NCBI GenBank assembly: GCA_022478985.1
Contig: JAKSZP010009610.1
Coordinates: forward strand, 1 to 64,000
Length of the DNA: 64,000 nt
Source: Massospora cicadina
Lineage: Eukaryota; Entomophthoromycota; Entomophthoromycetes; Entomophthorales; Entomophthoraceae
Direction of reading: 5' to 3'
Below the pieces are notes generated by a model, which saw nothing but the letters and a program-made list of their open reading frames with translations, was not told the origin of the DNA and did no database searches. Numbering within the stretch: position 1 is the stretch's first letter; each line of letters opens with the position of its first letter. Below, one piece after another: positions 1-12,600 of the stretch. The translations under genes were made by a program, and so were the position numbers.

Positions 1-471
1 TCCTCAAATTCCCCTCAATCCTTGAAATATTTAAATACTAGATGGGTGGATGTCAAGTGGGGTCTGTTATTCTATTATTGCGCTCCTAATAAAATTTATA
101 AAAACACAGTTTTATTAGAACTTTTTATTAAAATTTAAAATTATTTGACAACCTTTGAGAAAACCAGCAGGAGTGAAGCACCAGAAAGAAAGAATTGGCT
201 GGTTTCTTAAACTTAAAAGGTGCAACAAGCAGTGGTGTGAAATTTGGATCGCGATCTTTGTATCAACTGCTCTTTATTCACCAGGCTTAATCAAGACCTC
301 GCCTGCAGCATAGAAAGGGATACCATCCCTTTCATACACAAAATTGGGATTTTTTGTATTTCACCCAGAGGTGATGTAATTTAAAGGCAAACTGGAAAAG
401 GGGTATTTGACCAGGCAAGAGTATTTGTTCTTGTTGGGTTCTTTATTGGATTAGACTAAAGGGAATTCATA

Positions 472-525
472 ATTGAGTAACAAGAGGAAATAATCATACA
501 TGCTGATTATTTCCTCTTACTCAAT
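472..525. repeat. Long hairpin (22-bp arms, 7-nt loop)
   Basis: Positions 472-496 and 504-525 are inverted copies differing only by a 3-nt bulge, with a 7-nt loop. It lies inside the protease-RT spacer of element F and is not explained by its coding role. Confidence 0.8.
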
Positions 526-639
526 AATAAACTGGGTACCTATGAGCATATTATAGGTATTGTTGTCCAAGGCTACTACTGGGCCAATAATATGAATTTC
601 CAAGCTTGAAGGGGAAGTGAAGAGTATGCCCCAATAGAA

Positions 640-893
640 CAGGTGTTGTTTGGGCCCGCAGTTCCAAATTCTTGATTTTATTCCAAGTCAGGCGCCAGCT
701 TTATCTTTTTTAACTTAGAGGATAATATGTTAACTGAGGAGCCAGTATCTAAGATGGCCATCATGCAAAATTTTTGAATGGTCACTTCCACCTTGGTGAG
801 TGTTCCTCCAAAGTTAGGAGACAAAGCCAGGACCTCCTTGAGCCAGAAGGTGGAGGTTAGTTTGTAAGTAGTCTCAGGGTATTTTTTCATGAT
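640..893 (-). pseudogene. Retropepsin of element F
   Basis: The minus-strand frame 890-678 encodes the aspartic protease signature ILDTGSSVNILSSKL. The catalytic Asp codon is at 747-749, preceded by a hydrophobic strand. Retropepsins of LTR elements cut Gag-Pol into its working parts and act as dimers with one DTG per subunit. The DTG triad is intact here but the frame ends soon after it. A continuation at about 400-280 on the same strand (residues such as FVYERDGIPFYAAGEVLIKPGE, in part) looks like the protease-RT spacer. This element is separate from A, C and D because its active-site neighbourhood differs (DTGSS rather than NSGAP or NSEAL). Confidence 0.65.
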
Positions 894-1499
894 GGATTCA
901 GTGTATGGACCTTCTGAAGAGGTAGAATCAAGCCATCCAGGAACTGATCAACATCGCTGGCAGTGTCAATAACCTTTGTGCACCCTAGTACTTCGTGGAG
1001 GTACGTGTCCTCAGGTATGAGGGTCTCCTCTACTCCTTCAGGTTCTGCAAATATGTTATACCTACTTCAGCTGGGGCTCCTAGGACATAATAACCAACAT
1101 CCTCATAACTCCCTTCATAATCATCATCAGAAGGGTTGTCCACACACATTGGGTGGATGATAGAAGGGCGATTGGAGGAAGAATCCATCAATTTAGAAGC
1201 TGTGAGGCCATCTTCAGCGATGATCATAAAAGGAGAAGGTAACTTAGATTGAGCAGTTTTGTCCTTGAGCCCATGGTTGTTGGGAGAGATTTTCATCAGA
1301 GGGAGAGGTTTGAGCTGCCTCATGGCTACAGGTTTTAGTTTAGAGTTGGCTGGAGGAGATAGCGCGTGGAGGGGGATGCTTTAACTACGCCAGCTTTGAG
1401 TTGATCATAGGCTGTGAGCCTTGGGGAAACAGGTGTTTAGCTTTATTGACCTGGTACTTAAGCTTATTGTTGATGGATGGCGAATGTCACCTGAGAAAG

Positions 1500-2440
1500 G
1501 GGTTAGGCTTAGGAGCAGGATTTTTAACCACTTGTAGAGGTTTGTTAGATGGCACAAACTGATCTTGGTGGCAAGGTGAGTGCCAGAAGCGTTGACCCAT
1601 TGATGATGATGCACTCTGACTTTTTTAGATTATGAACTTCAGGTTGGATGGGTGAAGGAAGATCAGGTTTGAGCTGCACCACAAGTGCTGGGCTCATAGT
1701 AGTAACCAGCATAGGGCTAAACGTAGCCTCCTTCGTTGGGTCTTCAGTTGAGCACTCCTCAATGGTACAAACCTGGGGGTTTTTCACAGCTTCATTTGTT
1801 GTCGCATAGGTATGAAAATCAGCAACGTCTAACAAGGCCTGCTTTATGTCATGGACGTTTTTAAAGTTTTGCTTTACTGAGATGATATGTTGAGCTAAGG
1901 AAGGTTGGGAATTTAGCCCAGATAACATGGCCGTGATGGCATCATCCAGGTTCAGCATGTTAGATGCGGACAACCTCTTAGCAGCATGGTAAAATCGCTC
2001 AGCAAAGGCAATGATCAGTTCACCTTCATATATATTAAAGCGCAAAAAAATTTGTTTCTCCCTAGATAACTCTGCTGGAGCCAAATTACGCTGTAAGAGC
2101 TTCTTTAACCTCGGCCTAAGTGTGTAGAGTATCCATATAAGGTACCATCGTTTCTTGGGCCAGGCAGATTAAACGAGGAAGGATTCTCTTGACCTCCTGG
2201 TGGTCAGTCTCCCCTTCCATGGCTGCTTCATAAACGGATAAGAACGAAGCAATGCTACCCTAACCAAAGGTTAACTTGTCTTTCAAGGGACATTTAAATG
2301 GGCGCTTTTTGAGCTTTTTAAGTCAAGATAAAGCGATGGCTAGTTGTTGTTCAAGGGCAACTAACTGGGGTTTATAAGCAGAGGGGAGGTTGAAAGGGTT
2401 ATTCACCCCAATACCCTCCATTTTCAATAATTGTTTGTGG
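1500..2440 (-). pseudogene. gag of element F, degraded
   Basis: The clearest open stretch on the minus strand is 2084-1545 (about 179 codons). It contains a helical gag-like segment with residues such as FAERFYHAAKRL and LSGLNSQPSLAQHI. This fits a retrotransposon capsid: an RxF-type motif followed by a helix-rich tail. It lies directly downstream of the primer site and upstream of the protease, as expected for Ty3/gypsy. I see no zinc knuckle. A further frame at 1323-1030 is acidic (DNPSDDDYEGSYED) and probably belongs to the gag-protease spacer. Stops break the reading frame, so it is probably not functional. Confidence 0.6.
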
Positions 2441-2454
2441 TATACTACCCCCTA

Positions 2455-2466
2455 TAGTGAGCACCA
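2455..2466 (-). promoter_or_regulatory. Primer binding site of element F
   Basis: The minus strand reads TGGTGCTCACTA two bases after the LTR end. TGG pairs with the 3' CCA of a tRNA, and TGGTGCTCA recurs at four other LTR elements in the window. Confidence 0.65.
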
Positions 2467-2468
2467 CT

Positions 2469-3305
2469 TGTTGGAATCATGGTTTTATTTGTTCTCGCAG
2501 GTGCTAATTCGCCTCTGATTTCAACAATATGGCATGAGAAGTATTATCTCAACTGCTTCAATACTATAATGTGGGGATTTTTACCAATAAATAAAATAAT
2601 ACCACATATTAATTATAATAAAAATTAGGTTTCATCAGCTTTTTTTATTAAGTGACGGCGAGGGGTTGAAAGAATGACCCTTTTCTGATCTCACTGCTTA
2701 ATATTTAATTGAACTCAGGGCTTGGACTGAGATAGGAATAAATTTAATACAAGCTTTTAGCATATTTAGGAAATATGGGTTTTCAACCTATCAGAGTTTT
2801 CAAACTACCTTGCTTTGCTGAAACAGCTGATAAAGGGCCAATTGTTGATAAGATGAACTCATGAGGTAATGATCTGATATACTTTATATAATCACCACAA
2901 GAAAAAATATTTGCACCTTGAGAGAACACCCAGCCAAGCCTATAAAAAGGGGTGGTACCCGCTTAGGTGCTTAAATGGAACTAGCAGTGGGCCGGAAGGA
3001 CCTCTAATAAACTCCCTGGATTTCAGCATATATTCAGTACATTTCTCTTACCTAAAATTGTATTATTTGCCTTGTACGTATTAGTAAAAGTGTTACCCTG
3101 ATTCAAGACATCCACTGGGAATTGACCAGGGTCTTTTGGCCAATTTTATCTGTATTAGAAATCAAAACATTATCATTAACAGCTTTGTTGGGGCATTATC
3201 TGATGAGCACCAAGTTAGAGCTAATTCAGGGGTGGACTCTCCCATCATTTGGACTATTTGCACCCAAAACATTTTTTCTCTTAAGCAGACAGGAATTTAT
3301 CTGAC
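2469..3305 (-). repeat. LTR of element F (outer end uncertain)
   Basis: The inner end is well placed. On the minus strand the sequence ends CCAACA, then AG, then TGGTGCTCAC, the same 2-nt spacer and primer site as in elements B, D and H. The outer end is only a guess based on TGTCAGAT on the minus strand near 3305, which resembles the starts of the B and D LTRs. No second copy of this LTR is in the window to confirm its length. Confidence 0.4.
2941..3011 (+). promoter_or_regulatory. TATA-like box and polyadenylation-like signal
   Basis: TATAAAAA at 2941-2948 is followed by AATAAA at 3006-3011 on the plus strand. This spacing occurs in LTRs, but it opposes the direction of element F. It may mark a second, plus-oriented LTR fragment or be chance in AT-rich DNA. 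Confidence 0.25.
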
Positions 3306-5265
3306 ATTATGTAATGGGGCGGATGTAAAAATAATTAAGATGTATGACTACAAATCTGAAGTTTTAGTTTTTTATCTCAATATTTGAACAATATATAGGT
3401 TCCATACAAAGTTTTCTATTGGTGGTTAGTATGGTATCCAACCCCAAACTCCTTAATAATGACGTTTTACATGCCAAATTGTGTCCCAAATTTAGATATG
3501 AGAAAAATCTCATTATGGAGTTGACTAATCAGGTCTCTTTGACGTTTAATTATTTATTACAGATATTGTCCATCCCTGGGTCATCTTCCCACATCAATAT
3601 GAAAATTGAAATTAAGAATACTGATTGGATATAAGTATTAATTAGATTTGCTATATATACATATATCTAATAGAACTAATATACAATTACAACTAAATCA
3701 ATACAAATAGAATCTGGATGCTTTCTGTCATGTTGCAAATGTGGTAATATAAAAGAGCTCTAGCCATCTCATCTATTATTAGAGATTATTGGTTATAGTG
3801 TAAACAAATACTATATCAAATTTGTCAAGTTTAATTACTTAGGCTCAAAGTATATGTGATCAAATATAATTAAGAAATATAATTTTTATTTGAGGTTTCA
3901 TTGATTCAAATTAAGGTATATATACACTCTCCTCAGATTTATGCTGATAAAATTATGCCTTTAAGCACTTAAAATGTTTAAGGCGCCTTCTAAGTGTGAC
4001 AAAATGGTCAAACTGTTCATCTCATTTTGACACAAAGCTTGATTTCCAAATTTTGAGTCAAAACGCCTGAGGAATCACAACTAAGGATGGCTTGGAACCA
4101 GGGTTTTGCCACTCCAAGCTATGATTTAGGCTTGAAAGAGCTTCAAGCATGGCCAGGAGAGGGCTTCCCAAAGTCAATCTTTAAAAAGTTGAGCCCCCAT
4201 CATTCCAAACCTCTGTTTGGAATTTTTGCAGCTTCTCTTGGCCATTTAAGCCTCATGCCTTACCTGAGCATTGGGTGCGACAAAGTTTTGTCACAAAATC
4301 AAAACCCTAGAGCTTCTGGGCATTGTCCTTCTCCGATTACTCTGTCTTTTTTCTTGTCAAATTTGCAATTCCAGAGAAATGCTAGGAACGCCTAACTCAA
4401 TTTTCATTACATTAAATAAAGATAAAGGTTACTTTGGGATTTACATCCTCACTTACCTGTCATTCTTTTCCACATCTGAGATTTTCCCAAATTTCAGGAG
4501 TTAAAGATGGTTTGGTATTATTAAACCATATCAGCTTAATTCAGTGGTCCAATAAGGCTGTTGGACCTATTTTGACATCGATTTACTCTATTGAAAATTC
4601 AGGAATCTGGTAAACGGAATCTGGATGGTCCATTCAGTACAATAAGTAGCAATCATAATACACAAAAGTACTAATGCATAAACCAAAATATATCATGTTT
4701 TTTTGTCATAATGCGTGTCAGAGAACAAGATCTTTTCAACCCAAGACTTCTAACGATAATTTAGCTGCTGCATTTTTTAGTTGGCACAATATAAGGGAGC
4801 CAATTCACTGAATGATTTTTAATAAACAAACACAAATATATCTTATTAGACATGAGACTGTTATGCATAGTTACCTAATAAAAGTTTATTTCTATTTTAT
4901 TTTAAGTAGATTGTAAGCTTCTCTGTATCTTTAAATGATGACATAAAGCACCTAGTATATTCTGACATCATCTATAGACTAATAACTGAAAATAGTTCTA
5001 AAACTTGTTCCTTAAACAGAAAAGATCTCCATATAAAACAAGCCTTGACCACAATTTATAAAAAATTTCTAATTAACTTTTTCTGAAGGCTGATAGACAC
5101 TTATTTTATAGAAAATTATCATGCATCTGAGCCTACCATTACTTTTATATTAAAAGAATAAACACTAAGTGGAGTTTATAAAATGTCATGCAAACTTTCT
5201 ATTGCAAAAGTACAAAACCTCTACATGATTTATCTCTATAAGTTAAAACTATAGAAATACTTAGT
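3306..5265. other. AT-rich stretch without a recognisable gene
   Basis: No domain, tRNA-like box or LTR pair is visible. The longest frame (4087-4395, 102 codons) overlaps a cluster of short hairpins and shows no motif I recognise, so I do not call it a gene. Confidence 0.6.
3968..4292. repeat. Cluster of short perfect hairpins
   Basis: Inverted pairs occur close together: CTTAAA/TTTAAG at 3968-3982, the palindrome AAGGCGCCTT at 3981-3990, a 12-base arm pair with one mismatch at 3995-4006 and 4023-4034, GCTTGAA/TTCAAGC at 4130-4148, a 9-bp stem with 4-nt loop at 4202-4223, and GACAAA/TTTGTC at 4279-4292. The segment could be a foldback or MITE-like relic; terminal repeats were not found. Confidence 0.5.
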
Positions 5266-5279
5266 GCTGTAGATATTTT

Positions 5280-8200
5280 CATTTTATTTAACCGAGGTAA
5301 GCTGACCAGGGGACAGACATTACCGAATATATGTGAAACTAAGAGAATAACTAATAAATATAAAAATTGGGCACCCCAGGGTATTCAAGTTACCCCTGTT
5401 GCCAGCGGGACTGCCAGGTATGGGGGGGGGTTAGTGCACTACTCCAAGGAGGTTTCCCCTGCTATGGAGCAGGTGTAGGAAGGGGTCTGTGTGGAGAAAC
5501 CAGAGTGGGAACCACGATTCTATGAGCGCTTTTTGCCTTGGTCTCATATATCCATAGAGCCAGGCTTGGAAGTGCTCTAGTAAGTGGACATGGAATCTGT
5601 TAATAATCCCATGAATGGTTGGGACCGTGCCCTTAAACGCATCTGATGCAATTGTGTGTATTATCCACATCGCAATGGGTATTATTAGGGAGCGGAGGGT
5701 AGATGGGATTGGTGACTCAATCTGGAGGTGAAGATACTCTTTGATATTGAGAATTCCTGTTCGTTTTGAATCTTGAGCAGGCGTGCGACTTCCTGCCATA
5801 TAGCTTTGGTTGGGGGGCATGTTTCTAGGCGGTGATGTAGGGATCCCTCCCTCCACATACTGCACATGTTTTGTGGAGGGAGTTGGAGCGGTCCGCCGTC
5901 CTATAGGTCCTTCTCAAACAGCGCCAGGCGTTTGCTCTTATCCTTGGTTGTAGGAGTGGGTGGTGTGTCATTTTCCACATTGCTTTCTGTGTGGTTAAAT
6001 CATAGGGAATGTCCAGCATATCTAGGTATTCTATCCTAGCTATGCTTGGGGTTGTTGCGAGCATATCCCTCTGGGGGTGGTTTTCTGGGTTTCTTAATTT
6101 GAATTGGAAGCTGGGTCGTCCCCTTCCATGTATAGTACCCATGTTCTCTATGGTCCATCACATATGGCGGATAGTTCAGAGGATATGTTTGAAATGAAGG
6201 GAGGTTCCATGCGGACCCGTTGCAGTAGGGTGCTTGGCAAGGTATGAAAGTAGTCTGGGTGGACTATGTGGGTTGGTTAATTTGAGCGCCTGTGCAAAGT
6301 TAGTCCTTGCTGCTCTGGACCAATGTTGTTGCGGGAGGTCTGGAGCAAGGATTTCCTTTATCCAGGTACCTAGGATGTGATTGGCATGGCTCTCAAAATC
6401 TATTAGTCCCATGCCCCCACTTGAGCGTGGGCCAAATAGTGTTTCCATCCGTATAGGAGGGTGAGAGCCAGGCCACAGCCAGCCCTGGATAAGCGCGAGA
6501 ATTGAGGTTATAAAGGTAGGTGAGAAGGCTATCGCATGGGCCTGGTACCACAATAATGGGAGGATGAGCGAGTTAGCAACTGTAACTCGTCCTGTTAGTC
6601 CTGAGGCTCTTCCTTTGAGGGAGGGGACGCGTTTGGATACCCGTTGTAACAGGTTACTTTCCATTGTCTCATTAGCATATCCCCCTGATTCTAGCCAGAT
6701 TCCAAGGTGTCAGACAGGAGTGATGGTGGGAGGTATTGCAAAGGGTAATATGATTGAGTTTTTTCTTCAATTGTTAGTGTGAGGTTCTGATGTTGTGGCC
6801 CAATTGTTTGTGTATTTGCCTAAGAGGATGATTTCTGCCTTCCTTTTGTTGAGCGATGCATTGCTCACCTTTGAGTATTCATCTAGAGTGTGTTCCAGCT
6901 GTTGGGCATCTTCATTGTTTGCTATACCTGCTATGCAGTCATCTGCAAAGGCCAGTATCTTGACTGTTGATTGTCCTTGTGCGGTTATCCCCATGAGACG
7001 TGAGTCAGTTACTTGGAGGAGCGGGTCAAAGCTGAAATTGTATAGCAGTGGGCTGAGGGGATCCCCTTGTTTGAGCCCTCTGTGGTTTGATATTGTTTGT
7101 TAGGAATCTAGGGCCGCATACAGCCATGGTTGCAGCTTTTGTTAGGAGCATCGCCCATTTTATGAATCTTGGTGGGAGTTTGAAGGCATGTAGACATTCT
7201 TTTAGGTATGGCCAGCTAACACGGGCTACGCCTTTTCATGATCCAAGAAGACCAGGGCACCAGTTGCTTTGGATTGGCAAATGTTTGCAACAGGGTGTAT
7301 GTTGTTTCAGATTGAACGCCCTGGTATAAACCCAAACTGGTTGGGTGATAGGGCGTCAGATGCTATTGCGCCTAATCTAGCCGCTAGAATTTTTGTTAGA
7401 ATCTTTGTGTCAGTGTTGGAGAGTGCAATTGGGCGCCAGTTGGCCAGGTCCAACTTGTCACCCTTTTTATACAAGGTTATAACGTAGGATTCATGGCCTC
7501 CTGGTGATAGGCGTGTTTCCAACAAACTCTGGTTCATTGACGCCAATAGGAGGGGGGCGATTTGTTGAAAATATTTTTTGTAAAATTCATAGGGTATCCC
7601 ATCAGGCCCTGGGCATTTCCTACGTGGTGCACCGCGAATTGTTTCCCAAAGCTCCTCCTGTGTGATAAGGGATAGTATTGTAATTTTGGTGTACTTTGTA
7701 TCTTGGCAGTTTGAATAAATTCTTTAATTTTTTGTGGATCTGTTGGCATATCGCGATATAATTTGGTGTAATAGTGGTGTACTTCCGCCTTGACCTCCTC
7801 AGGGTCAGTTGCCACAGTGCCGTTGGTCTTGCGGACCTGTGTGCATGTGGGCTGGTTTCCGCGGGAGTGGAATTGGCGGAAAAAGTATGTTGAACAGGTT
7901 TCGCCTTCCTTTATGAACTTACCTTTGTTCAATACTTTGATTCTGTTTAGTGTTCAAAGATGAGATTGTTAAGTTGGGCTGAAATTTCTGCCCATTTGCG
8001 TCCCCAATTAGGGCTATAGCCAGATCTCGGAGTATTTATTTCCAGGTGGTCTAGTTCTGCTAAGGTACGCTTGATTGTGGCTGTGTCCGCGGTGTACTTG
8101 TGTGATGCAATATGTCAGGTTTTGTTGATAAATCTTTTTTTAAATTTTCCTATGTTCCGATGGGATCTGAAGTGAATAGGGATGTGAATTCTGGGTTTGT

Positions 8201-8552
8201 AGCCTTGTTTTCAACCCAGTCAGATATCTTAGGCAATCTTATACTTACTGGGTGAAGCTTTCTCCAAGGCGACACCTGTGTGTGGAATTGGGTTGGCGCT
8301 AACTGCACCGTAACTAATTGGTGATCAGAAAAATTGATCTTTTTTGCTGTAAATTTGGAGATTCTTGAGTGGTGGGATTGTGGGATGAGGATGTGGTCAA
8401 TATGACTCATTGATATGAGCAGTCCCTCACGTATGTTGGGTCTTGTCATATGGGGAAGGATTGGTGAATTGGGAGGAAGAGCATCCTGTAAGCCAAGAGA
8501 TGCCTTCATTGTGCGATATTCAATGTGTCCAGGTGGGTATCCCCTGGGATTA
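5280..8552 (-). mobile_element. LINE A copy 1, 5'-truncated
   Basis: This is an APE-type non-LTR retrotransposon on the minus strand. Its 3' end lies at about 5280 and its truncated 5' end at about 8552. GCTGTAGATATTTT at 5266-5279 and GCTGTGGATATTTT at 8553-8566 form a 14-bp target duplication with one mismatch. The element starts in the endonuclease domain, so ORF1 and the 5' UTR are missing, which is the typical product of incomplete target-primed reverse transcription. The 3' end reads (minus) CTGGTCAGCTTACC, then GGTTAAATAA, and is shared with copies 2 and 3 and with the SINE at 19.5 kb. Confidence 0.88.
5400..8552 (-). pseudogene. LINE A copy 1 ORF2 (endonuclease end, RT, zinc motif)
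   Basis: Domains in minus-strand order: the last part of an APE endonuclease (8509-8150, with SHIDHIL and the SDH motif in INFSDHQLV); a linker; RT fingers (7932-7534); RT core with LANWRPIALSNTDTKILTKI (7546-7307); the active site LAFADDCIAG (around 6960); the RT C-terminal region with GPRSSGGMGLIDFE (6664-6176); and a zinc motif, CAVCGGRDP then HHRLETC and a downstream Trp (about 5870-5780). This layout is usual for L1-like ORF2. Several frameshifts and stops separate the pieces. No RNase H was seen after the RT. Confidence 0.85.
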
Positions 8553-8646
8553 GCTGTGGATATTTTTAATAATAGATATGTTCTATTCTTTCTCCAATAT
8601 GCAATAGTTATTTTGTTAATTTTTCAGTCAGAACTAATTATTTAAT

Positions 8647-9261
8647 TGCTAGTTTTAATGACTTTAAACCAATAAAAAGTATCAGGACCAACAAGCCAAA
8701 GTTACAAGTGATAAAAAAGTATTGGGTGCGTTTGACACCAACTTTTGCTCATTTAATTAAAACATCTTTTTACTTGATAAATTATATAATGATTTATGGC
8801 TCAATGATCAATCAAAAATCCTATTGCATTGATTTGGTAATTGATGCCAATGATGGTGTAAGCTCAATTGTAAAAGCAATTTTGTTTCACGACTTATTTT
8901 TCACTTACTCCTTATTGTGCTGACCCTTGATTAAGATTATAGTAAAGTAACGTGATTCAAGTTGATAATGATAATGTAAATTTATATAAATGGGCATTTG
9001 ATTGCCATTTATAACTTATAAAACCCAAGACTTAAAAACTTTATAAAGTACCTCGTTTAGTATTTTTCATTATAGTCTTTTGTGCCTTGGAAATCTTCTT
9101 TTCTGTTTATTCAGTTGCTAAGCAACTACCAATCTTACTCTAAATCCTGTAGTTAAGGCACCGTTGCTCAGCTTTTTGGCCTATAAATACTTAATATATC
9201 TAAAAACCAACGCATTTATGAAAAAACTCTCTATAAACCTGTGAAGCAGCCTCCAATCATA
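8647..9261 (+). repeat. LTR of element H, copy 1
   Basis: The segment ends two bases before a TGGTGCTCAC primer site. A related copy lies at 38413-38999: shared blocks include AAAAAGTATCAGGA, a TATAAA..GGGCATT..ATTGCCA block, and ACCTGTGNAGCAGCC near the end. A TATA-like CTATAAATA begins at 9181. The start (TGCT, 8647) is inferred from the alignment of the two copies. Confidence 0.6.
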
Positions 9262-9263
9262 AG

Positions 9264-9278
9264 TGGTGCTCACTGCAG
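9264..9278 (+). promoter_or_regulatory. Primer binding site of element H
   Basis: TGGTGCTCACTGCAG starts 2 nt after the LTR end (spacer AG), identical in its first ten bases to the sites of F, B and D. Confidence 0.65.
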
Positions 9279-9324
9279 AGGGTAATTGATCTATTTACTC
9301 CAAAGCAAATATTTACAAGGATAA

Positions 9325-9640
9325 ATGGAGGATCATTTATATATGGGAGAAATGTCCCTTTCAAGGCATGAAATCAGAAATCCCAGACTACATGAATACA
9401 TGGAATATGTTATAGTGGAAGAAACCGCTAAGAAGCTCTATGAGAATGAATTAAAGAAGATGAAGGGGAGAATTTAAAAATTGAGTGAGAAATTTATTTC
9501 AAGGATTTCATTTGCTAAAAAAGATAATATTGACAGAGCCTGCATTATTTCTTCCTACCTAAAATGTTATAAAGAAAGAAGAAAACAGCAAAAAATATCT
9601 AACATTTCCAACTTTCACGTTAGCAGAGTACTTGCACTAT
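9325..9640 (+). pseudogene. gag-like fragment of element H
   Basis: An ATG at 9325, 60 bases after the primer site, opens a 50-codon charged frame ending at 9477. The same frame continues beyond the stop with further Lys- and Arg-rich sequence. Position right after LTR and primer site is what points to gag; no capsid motif or zinc knuckle is visible. The protein is short and broken, so the call rests on context. Confidence 0.35.
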
Positions 9641-12600
9641 GAAGGACAACTAAAAGATTGTATAATCAATTACTTATAAACAACACCCAATTTATGTGAC
9701 TATTCAAGCCATGCAGAAGGCAACAATTACTTATCTAGCTTTGTATTTAATAAAATAGCATCAGCTTTTACAATTTGGTTTTCCAATTTGATGTCAGCTT
9801 TTATCAGATCCAGTGTAGTCTTGAGTCAACATTGCAAAGTGTGCTAAATTCTGAAAAAATTCTTTCCAGGGATTATTCACTAAAATTTAACCAAGCTAAA
9901 TGATAATATTGAAAAATTATAGGAACAAATTGGCTATATTGGGATTCTATATTTGAGATCAATTGTGCTACAACCAAGAAGCCCGTCAATCAATACTTAA
10001 GCTGTCTAAGATGCATGACACGTAAATTATTTATTTTAAAGGGTGTCAAGTCACCTCTTAAATCTTATCAGCTAGAGTATCCGTCCTATTGTAAGTATGA
10101 TGAAATCAACATATTAAAGTCAAGTACTAAAACGAAATATAAGATTTATGACGTACTTTTATAAAGTATAAAATTGGAGTCACTATATGTTACATTTAAC
10201 AATATAGACCCAAAAGGAAAAGGATTAATAAAATGATGGAGGGGGAAAATCCAGAAGGGAGGATCTTGTCCAAAGATGCATTCTGGAGGATATGATTCCT
10301 TTATAGCATATTTTGGTAGGGTAAAGTTTATAAGTTTAATGTACCAAGTCAAATGAGACATGGTATCACTTAGATCAATCTTTGGGCAGATTCTTAACTC
10401 TTACCTCAATGTTTTGTCTTAATTTACTGCATTTAGTGCCACTTATAGTAATTGTCGCCTGACCTTTTGATTCTTCATTCTGATTAGGTTGGAATTTATT
10501 TTGGAGTATCTTAAGCTCAGTTTGGCCTGACAATACTCCTAAGTTCAAATTGAGTCATACTGGTTGTAATTTTTTCCATATGGCCTACAAAGTAATTCCT
10601 TAATCCTCTACTTATGTCTATATGTTGATTCTACTATTGGAGACAAATGGTTAATATTCTTTCCATCATGTCCCATATCTGGATAAATAACATGATACAC
10701 AAAAAATAAATCATGCCATGGACATGCATTGGCAAAAAAGCTGAAGGAATATTGCTGACTTATACAAATAAAAGTATCTTCTGCTATATTTACTAAGGGC
10801 AAAACAATGAAGCAAATAACATTAATTTCAAGCAACACTTTGAGATACAAAATATATTAAGATTGCTACCTATTATCAGCGACTAGATAACACAGAGTCA
10901 ATCAGAAGTTAAAGAAGTGGACTTAATTGAAAGACTTGAACTAAATTCTGGATTCATTATCTAATAAACAGGCTAAATCAAATACAGAAAAAGTTTAATA
11001 TAAAAGTCACTATGACAAACCATTGTTTGGATATCTCATAAATGCTTGATTAATTACAGCATTACTGTAATTTTTGGTAAAATACCAATAAAAACAATTG
11101 ACAGACTAAAGTTGGAAGAAAAGCACCAGGAAACCAGAATTGAAATCATGGAAGCTAAAACTGAACCCAACATTGCACCTGTGACTTTAATCCCCAGAAA
11201 TGGTGACATTCAGGTGTCAGTTGCCAACTTATTGGATAGACCTTTTTTGATAAATTATTTTTACCATTAATCCTCTAGTTTTTGATGGATAAATTGTATT
11301 TTTTTCATATCTTTGGCAATCTATATAATATTAATATACCTAAAATAACTTAAGCAGCTTTTACTTATTCAATCAAGATGAACTTATTAAATTTTCAGAA
11401 GAACAAATGTTTTTCTAGTACTAAAAAAAGAAGAACAAATGTTTAAGGGATCTCTATTTAATATTTTACTGTGAGGTTTTAGCTCAGGATAATTGTGACC
11501 TCAAATATGCAGAAGGAATAAGTCATACAGTCAAATTCAGGGATCAATTGCTAATTAGAATGTGATCACTTAGAGAATGGGGTAGTTTGAGGAAGTGGTT
11601 GCCATTAAAAATTAATAAGATACTCAAACATTAAATTATGATTCCAACTTCAGGCCTCAGTTGAGTTTAATATTAACCCCTAAGAAAAAGGATATATTAA
11701 TCAAGCTGTATAGATTACCACTAGCTAAATAAAATAACATATAAAGGATTCATACACACTGCCATTCATAGATGATGCTCAGGATGGCCTATATGGAGAT
11801 AATAATTTTTTATTTATAAGTTTTATTTTAGGCTACTGGATGAGTGATATAATAGATAATCAGAAAACATGTGATTATAAAAGCACAAGGACTAACTTTG
11901 AATATTACTAACTCCTTAAGTTAATTGTAATGCGCTAGCTACAACTTACTGGCAATGAAAGCCATGTTTATGATAAGAAATAATTGTCCATACTCACCTA
12001 TTGGAAGTTATCAATGTCCTTAGTCGCACATATATGAATCTTAATTACTTAATAGAGGTATTTAGGCAAATATTTGCATCTTTCCTGTTGATATAGTCTC
12101 TAAAATATCAATCTCAAAGGAGTAATCAAGTTCTTGGGTCCTATATAAATGCTAAGGAAAAAGGCCTTAAACCCTAAAGTTGAGGCTTTTCATTCCATGT
12201 AAAACTTAAAATGTCCGAGATATCCAACTATTATAGGAATGGTTTAGTACTTATGATCCAATAATATTTTTTAGTCAATTCTAAACCACTTATCCAATTA
12301 TTAAAGTATAATAAGAAAGGCTTTGAATTAAATGAGGAAGAACAGATATCATTTGATAAGCCCTGATCATTTATTATGACTGAACTGATATTGCAATATC
12401 CAAATTTAGACCGGCTTTAATATACAAATGTTCTATTCATTATTGGCAATTTGCATAGTATATAGTCAGATAGACAAACCCATTGAAAAACCCCTGTAGC
12501 ACAAATGAGTCAAACTTTAAGCAAACTAGGATTGGAAGTACATTGTGACTGATATTATTTTTATGTTATTCATGACTGTAGGAAGTTCAAATCGTACATT

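Larger units (their letters stand above)
1..3305 (-). mobile_element. Ty3/gypsy element F, 5' part (minus strand)
   Basis: Read on the minus strand, an LTR (from about 2469 upward) is followed by a primer site at 2455-2466, a gag-like reading frame and a retropepsin. The rest of pol would lie to the left, outside the window. The LTR, primer site, gag, protease order is that of Ty3/gypsy elements. Frames are interrupted by stops. The LTR's outer boundary is uncertain; a candidate start resembling other LTRs here (TGTCAG) sits near 3305. Confidence 0.7.

Noticed and set aside
4087..4395. 102-codon open frame as a host gene
   Set aside because: It overlaps hairpins, has no motif, no clear start context and no neighbours of coding character.
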